This document shows positions 60,326-64,000 of a DNA stretch of 64,000 bases, piece by piece (positions within the stretch are counted from its first letter, which is position 1; every line of letters begins with the position of its first letter). Source of the DNA: Aquabacterium sp. Its GTDB lineage: Bacteria; Pseudomonadota; Gammaproteobacteria; Burkholderiales; Burkholderiaceae_C. The notes under the pieces were generated by a model that was given only the letters and a program-made list of their open reading frames with translations, did not search any database and was not told where the DNA came from. The DNA lies in assembly GCA_023266355.1 (NCBI GenBank), contig JAHFQM010000002.1, positions 496,001 to 560,000 on the forward strand. Direction: 5' to 3'. The position numbers and the translations under genes were made by a program.

Positions 60326-60892
60326 TCAGCGCACCTTGGCACGGATGGCCGGCAGCGCCTTCTGAAGGTAGTACACCATGGACCAGATCGTCAGCGCCGC
60401 AGCGATGTAGATCAGCCAGGTGCCGGCCATCCGGGTGTGGATGAGGCCGAACAGCTCGCCATCGTAGAACAGCAACACGATGGCGCCCATTTGCGCGGCA
60501 GTTTTGAGCTTGCCCAGCATGTGGACGGCGACACTGCGCGAGGCACCGATCTGGGCCATCCATTCGCGCAACGCGGAGATCGCAATTTCGCGGCCGATGA
60601 TGATCAGGGCCACCAGGGCATTGACGCGGTGCAGTTGCAGCAGGATGAGCAGCGAGGCGCACACCAGGATCTTGTCGGCCACCGGGTCCAGGAAGGCGCC
60701 GAAGGCCGAGGTCTGGTTCAGGCGACGCGCCAGCCAGCCATCGGCCCAGTCGGTGATGGCCATGGCGATGAACAGGCAGCTGGCAGCGAGGTTCACCTGC
60801 GCCATGGGCCAGGGCAGGTAGAACATGCCCACGATGATCGGGATCGAGACGATCCGCGCCCAGGTGAGCATGGTGGGCAGGTTCAAAAACAT
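60326..60892 (-). CDS. pgsA: CDP-diacylglycerol--glycerol-3-phosphate 3-phosphatidyltransferase
   Basis: PgsA makes phosphatidylglycerol phosphate in the inner membrane, the committed step to acidic phospholipids. The 188-residue protein has four or five membrane segments and the CDP-alcohol phosphotransferase motif [15 protein letters not shown]...[11 protein letters not shown] with its four aspartates. The sequence begins [14 protein letters not shown], typical of the family. The gene lies 31 bp before hupB and 37 bp after the lipoprotein gene. The uvrC, lipoprotein, pgsA series on one strand is compact. Confidence 0.96.
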   Translation of the reverse strand: MFLNLPTMLTWARIVSIPIIVGMFYLPWPMAQVNLAASCLFIAMAITDWADGWLARRLNQTSAFGAFLDPVADKILVCASLLILLQLHRVNALVALIIIGREIAISALREWMAQIGASRSVAVHMLGKLKTAAQMGAIVLLFYDGELFGLIHTRMAGTWLIYIAAALTIWSMVYYLQKALPAIRAKVR

Positions 60893-60929
60893 GTCGCCAT
60901 TGTGCCCCGCATTCGCGGCCCGGCTGGCG

Positions 60930-61508
60930 TCAGGGCTGGTCCAGCGTCATGGGCTTGAACTTGCGGTCACCATTGAACAGGAAAGTTTCGTTGAAACGCC
61001 AGGGCTTGGGCAGGCGGGAGACGTCGCCATACGGGGCTGCGCGGTGGATGGCGGCGATGGCCAGGTTGACCGTGTCGCGGGCCTGGCTGGGGTAGCGCAT
61101 GACGCTGACGTTGCGCACGCTGCCGTCGCCGTTGAGGTCCACCGTCATCACGGGGATGGCCAACAGCATGGCGGGCGGTTTGTCCATGTAGGTGCTGTCG
61201 GGGTTGGCGGCCACCAGGCGCCGGGCGGCCTGCTGGCGGGCCTCGCCCCAGCTGCGCGGCGATTGCGGTGCAGGCAGGCGCACCTCGGTGCGGCGGTTGC
61301 CCGGCGCGGGCGTGCCCTGGGCGGCGTCGGGGCGGGCATCGGGTGTGGATGGGGTGCCCGCAGGCGCCTGTCCGGTTCGCCCGCCGGGCGGGGGCGTCTG
61401 GCAGGCTGACAGCACCAGGGCCGCGCCCAGCACGGTGGCCAGCAGGACGGCTCCGGCCTGGGCTGACCGGGTTGAGGCGGTGGGAGGGGTGTTTTCAACG
61501 CAGGGCAC
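60930..61508 (-). CDS. Predicted lipoprotein with TonB-C-like domain
   Basis: The 192-residue product has a lipoprotein signal ([14 protein letters not shown], lipobox LSAC) and a Pro/Gly/Ala-rich linker to about residue 90. The C-terminal domain resembles the TonB C-terminal fold, with the strand-rich [19 protein letters not shown] and [13 protein letters not shown]. The start is a GTG at 61508 because GAGGAG lies eight bases upstream; it sits inside the last codons of uvrC, overlapping it by 14 bp. It could be an outer-membrane-linked energy transducer-like protein, but no ExbB/ExbD is nearby. Function is unknown. Confidence 0.75.
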   Translation of the reverse strand: MPCVENTPPTASTRSAQAGAVLLATVLGAALVLSACQTPPPGGRTGQAPAGTPSTPDARPDAAQGTPAPGNRRTEVRLPAPQSPRSWGEARQQAARRLVAANPDSTYMDKPPAMLLAIPVMTVDLNGDGSVRNVSVMRYPSQARDTVNLAIAAIHRAAPYGDVSRLPKPWRFNETFLFNGDRKFKPMTLDQP

Positions 61509-63675
61509 GGTAGATCTCCTCGGCGAGTTCACGCGAAATGCCATCGACGCCGGCCAGGTCGTCCACGCTGGCGGCGGCCACACCACGCACGCCACCGAAG
61601 CGCTGCAGCAGGCGGGCGCGGCGCTTGGGGCCCACGCCCGGGATGTCTTCCAGGCTGCTGCTGCCGGTGCGCACGCTGGCACGCTTGGCGCGCATGCCGG
61701 TGATGGCGAAACGGTGGGCCTCGTCGCGGATCTGCGCCACCAGCATCAACGCGGCCGAGCTGGGCGAGAGCTGCAATTTGGGCCGGCCGTCGGCAAACAC
61801 CAGCTCTTCCAGCCCGACTTTACGGCCTTCGCCCTTCTCCACGCCCACGATGATGGACAAGGGCAGCCTCAGTTGCGTGAAGACTTCGCGCGCCATGCTC
61901 ACCTGGCCTTTGCCGCCGTCGATGAGGACGATGTCGGGCACGCGGGCGGGCTTGCGCTTCTTGCCCTCTTTGGCGGCGCCCTCGGCCGTGACCTCGGCTG
62001 CAAGGTCGGCATCGCGGTAGCGGCGCTCCAGGGCCTGCTTCATGGCCGCGTAGTCGTCGCCCGGGGTGATGCCGGTGATGTTGTAGCGGCGGTACTGCGC
62101 GGCCTGCATCTTGTGGCCTTCGTACACCACGCAAGATGCCTGGGTGGCCTCGCCCGCGGTGTGGCTGATGTCGAAGCACTCGATGCGCAGGCCGGCGAGC
62201 GGGTCGTGGCGCTGCCCCGAGGCGCTCGCTGGCGCTGGCGAACCTTCTGTCCCGGCATCGGCGGCCGTGGCGGTCGTGGCAGGCCCCGCGTCGGCTGGGC
62301 CCTCGCCTGCCTCGGCGGCATCTTCCAGACCCGCTTCGCGCGCATCGAGGTCCAGGTCGAGGTTGAGCGCTTCGACCAGCGCCCGCGTGCGCGCTTGCTG
62401 CGAGCCTTCCTCGCTGAGCAGCCGCGCCAGCGAGAGCTCGGCGCCCTTGATGGCCATGTCGAGCCAGCCGCGCCGCTGCTCGCGTGGCTGCAGCACCACC
62501 GTCACCTTGCGGCCGGACTGCGCGCCCAGGGCCTCCACGAGCTCCGGGTCCACCGGGTGGCTGAGGATGAGCAAGCTGGGCACCGCCCCGCCGATGTAGT
62601 GCTGCGCCAGGAAGGCCTCCAGCACAGCGACTTCGGCGGACTGCGACCAGGCCTCGGCGGAGCGCTCCTCGGTCAACGGAAGCGCCGCCGGCGACGTTGG
62701 CGCGCTGCCCGGCACCAGGTCTGCCTCGGCCGCTGACGCCAAGGCGACGTGGTCCTGCACGTGCACGGGGAAATGCGCCCGGTCGCCCAGGTGGCGCCCG
62801 CCGCGCACCATGGCCAGGTTGACGCAGGCGCGCCCACCGTGGACCTTCACGGCCAGCACATCGACGTCCTTGTCCATGACCGTGTCCACCGACTGCTGGT
62901 GCAACACGCGCGACAAGGCGCTGATCTGGTTGCGCACCTCGGCGGCCTTCTCGTAGGCCATCTCTTCGGCGAAGGCCATCATGCGCGTCTGCAGGTCGGC
63001 CAGCACGGCTTCGGGCTCGCCCAGCAGGAAGCGCTCGGCCTGGCCCACCGCGCTGCGGTAATCCTCCTGGCTGACCATGCCGACGCAGGGCCCGCTGCAG
63101 CGCTTGATCTGGTAGAGCAGGCAGGGCCGCGAGCGGTTGTTGTAGACAGCGTCTTCGCAGGTGCGCAGCTGGAAGACCTTCTGCATGAGCTGGATGGTGC
63201 CCTTCACCGCCCAGGCGTTGGGGTACGGCCCGTAGTAGCGGTGCTTGCGGTCCACCGCGCCGCGGTAGTAGGACATGCGAGGGAAGTCCTGCGACGAGAT
63301 CTTCAGGTAGGGGTAGCTCTTGTCGTCGCGGAACAGGATGTTGAATCGCGGGTTGAGCGTCTTGATGAGGTTGTTTTCCAGCAGCAGCGCTTCTGCCTCG
63401 CTGCGCACCACCGTGGTTTCCATGCGGTCGATGCGCGACACCATGTGCCCGATGCGGGTGCCACCGTGGTTCTTCTGGAAATAGCTGGAGACACGCTTTT
63501 TGAGGTCGCGCGCCTTGCCCACGTACAGCACGCCGTTCTGGGCATCGAAGTAGCGGTACACGCCGGGCAAGGCCGGCAGGCGGCTGACCTCGGCCAGCAG
63601 GCGTTGCCAGGTCTGCTCGCGCTCGGAGGTGGCCGTGGCGCCCGCGGCGTCGCTGTCGTTCGGAAGATCGCTCAT
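61495..63675 (-). CDS. uvrC: Excinuclease ABC subunit C
   Basis: UvrC makes the dual incision in nucleotide-excision repair. The 726-residue protein has the GIY-YIG 3' nuclease at the N-terminus ([27 protein letters not shown]), the UvrB-binding helix near residue 225, the RNase H-like 5' nuclease ([24 protein letters not shown]) and tandem HhH motifs at the C-terminus ([16 protein letters not shown]). Residues of about 445-500 are an Ala/Gly/Pro/Thr insert between the two nuclease halves, longer than in E. coli. The ATG at 63675 gives the family start. Confidence 0.96.
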   Translation of the reverse strand: MSDLPNDSDAAGATATSEREQTWQRLLAEVSRLPALPGVYRYFDAQNGVLYVGKARDLKKRVSSYFQKNHGGTRIGHMVSRIDRMETTVVRSEAEALLLENNLIKTLNPRFNILFRDDKSYPYLKISSQDFPRMSYYRGAVDRKHRYYGPYPNAWAVKGTIQLMQKVFQLRTCEDAVYNNRSRPCLLYQIKRCSGPCVGMVSQEDYRSAVGQAERFLLGEPEAVLADLQTRMMAFAEEMAYEKAAEVRNQISALSRVLHQQSVDTVMDKDVDVLAVKVHGGRACVNLAMVRGGRHLGDRAHFPVHVQDHVALASAAEADLVPGSAPTSPAALPLTEERSAEAWSQSAEVAVLEAFLAQHYIGGAVPSLLILSHPVDPELVEALGAQSGRKVTVVLQPREQRRGWLDMAIKGAELSLARLLSEEGSQQARTRALVEALNLDLDLDAREAGLEDAAEAGEGPADAGPATTATAADAGTEGSPAPASASGQRHDPLAGLRIECFDISHTAGEATQASCVVYEGHKMQAAQYRRYNITGITPGDDYAAMKQALERRYRDADLAAEVTAEGAAKEGKKRKPARVPDIVLIDGGKGQVSMAREVFTQLRLPLSIIVGVEKGEGRKVGLEELVFADGRPKLQLSPSSAALMLVAQIRDEAHRFAITGMRAKRASVRTGSSSLEDIPGVGPKRRARLLQRFGGVRGVAAASVDDLAGVDGISRELAEEIYRALR

Positions 63676-63734
63676 GGCGCGATTGTCCGACAGGCGCGCC
63701 AGGCGCCGCGGCGGGGCTTGCCATAATCCGCCGC

Positions 63735-64000
63735 ATGCTGTGGGATGTGTTCTGTCGGGTCATCGACAACTTTGGCGACATCGGCGTGTGCTGGCGCCTG
63801 TGCACCGACCTGGGCGCGCGCGGACACACCGCCCGGCTCTGGGTGGACGACGCCTCGGCGCTGGCCTGGATGGCGCCGCAGGGCGCACGGGGTGTCGAGG
63901 TCCGGGCCTGGGCCGAGGCCGAAAGCCCCGAAGCTGCGGCGGCCATCACCCCAGGCGATGTCGTCATCGAGGCCTTTGGCTGCAACCCGCCCGACGCCTT
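63735..64000 (+). CDS. earP: EF-P arginine rhamnosyltransferase EarP (partial)
   Basis: The gene runs off the right edge after about 88 codons. The start [20 protein letters not shown] and the later [12 protein letters not shown] match EarP, the DUF2331 glycosyltransferase that adds rhamnose to a conserved arginine of elongation factor P. In the Burkholderiales earP is usually followed by efp, which would lie beyond the window. The ATG at 63735 is 59 bp from the divergent uvrC start. Confidence 0.9.
   Translation, partial: MLWDVFCRVIDNFGDIGVCWRLCTDLGARGHTARLWVDDASALAWMAPQGARGVEVRAWAEAESPEAAAAITPGDVVIEAFGCNPPDA

Noticed and set aside
1..64000. CRISPR arrays, insertion sequences, toxin-antitoxin or restriction systems
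   Set aside because: I saw no regularly spaced repeats, no transposase frames, and no such gene pairs anywhere in the window.

Overview
This is high-GC chromosomal DNA from a betaproteobacterium of the order Burkholderiales, most likely close to Comamonadaceae or the Leptothrix/Rubrivivax group. The assignment rests on gene content and order (suhB/trmJ/cysE, hupB-tRNA-Val-ppiD-tRNA-His, uvrC-pgsA, pcnB-folK, a fused indolepyruvate ferredoxin oxidoreductase, DctP/Q/M TRAP genes). It is inferred from protein families, not from a search. Most of the window is dense chromosomal housekeeping and metabolic DNA with short intergenic gaps and many 4-bp start/stop overlaps.

Layout. 0.4-4.0 kb: M48 metalloprotease lipoprotein, then an ada-like/alkA pair for alkylation repair. 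4.0-9.0 kb: acetoacetyl-CoA synthetase, a bestrophin-like channel, a flavin reductase-like protein and an inositol-phosphatase family protein. 9.2-12.0 kb: trmJ, cysE and a DUF72 protein. 12.0-17.0 kb: SDR and phosphotransferase pair, mogA/darP, and the divergent pmbA. 17.0-23.1 kb: a TRAP transporter whose binding protein gene sits beside a large 7TMR-DISM hybrid sensor kinase, while its two membrane subunits are convergent on the other strand. 23.2-30.3 kb (minus strand): DUF442 protein, yqeY, rpsU, folK, pcnB, HAD phosphatase, hda, AI-2E family transporter and an unknown membrane-anchored protein. 30.4-34.3 kb: plsY, glutaredoxin, YciO, PHP phosphatase, DUF1801 and dcd.

34.4-41.0 kb is an assimilatory nitrate cluster on the plus strand: NarK-type transporter, stand-alone NirB-like flavoprotein, catalytic nitrate reductase with a C-terminal Bfd-like [2Fe-2S] domain, and ybiB. 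The siroheme nitrite reductase genes nirB/nirD are not in the window. 41.0-53.0 kb holds a DMT exporter, a DUF2314 protein, the 1203-residue fused indolepyruvate oxidoreductase, guanine deaminase, an XdhC protein lacking its N-terminal domain, a chemoreceptor, leuA and a divergent Lrp-family regulator.

53.0-57.8 kb is the accessory part. A possible 67-residue Cys-containing peptide gene and a second chemoreceptor are followed by a 2.65-kb integrated element in the 3' end of tRNA-His. The element has exact 20-bp att repeats, a 615-residue tyrosine recombinase with an atypical active-site box, a decayed phage antirepressor, and a pair of near-identical 18-bp motifs just inside each end that look like integrase arm sites. 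The element appears to have separated tRNA-His from its own terminator. 57.8-64.0 kb returns to core genes: ppiD, tRNA-Val, hupB, pgsA, a TonB-C-like lipoprotein, uvrC and the start of earP, which is cut by the window edge.
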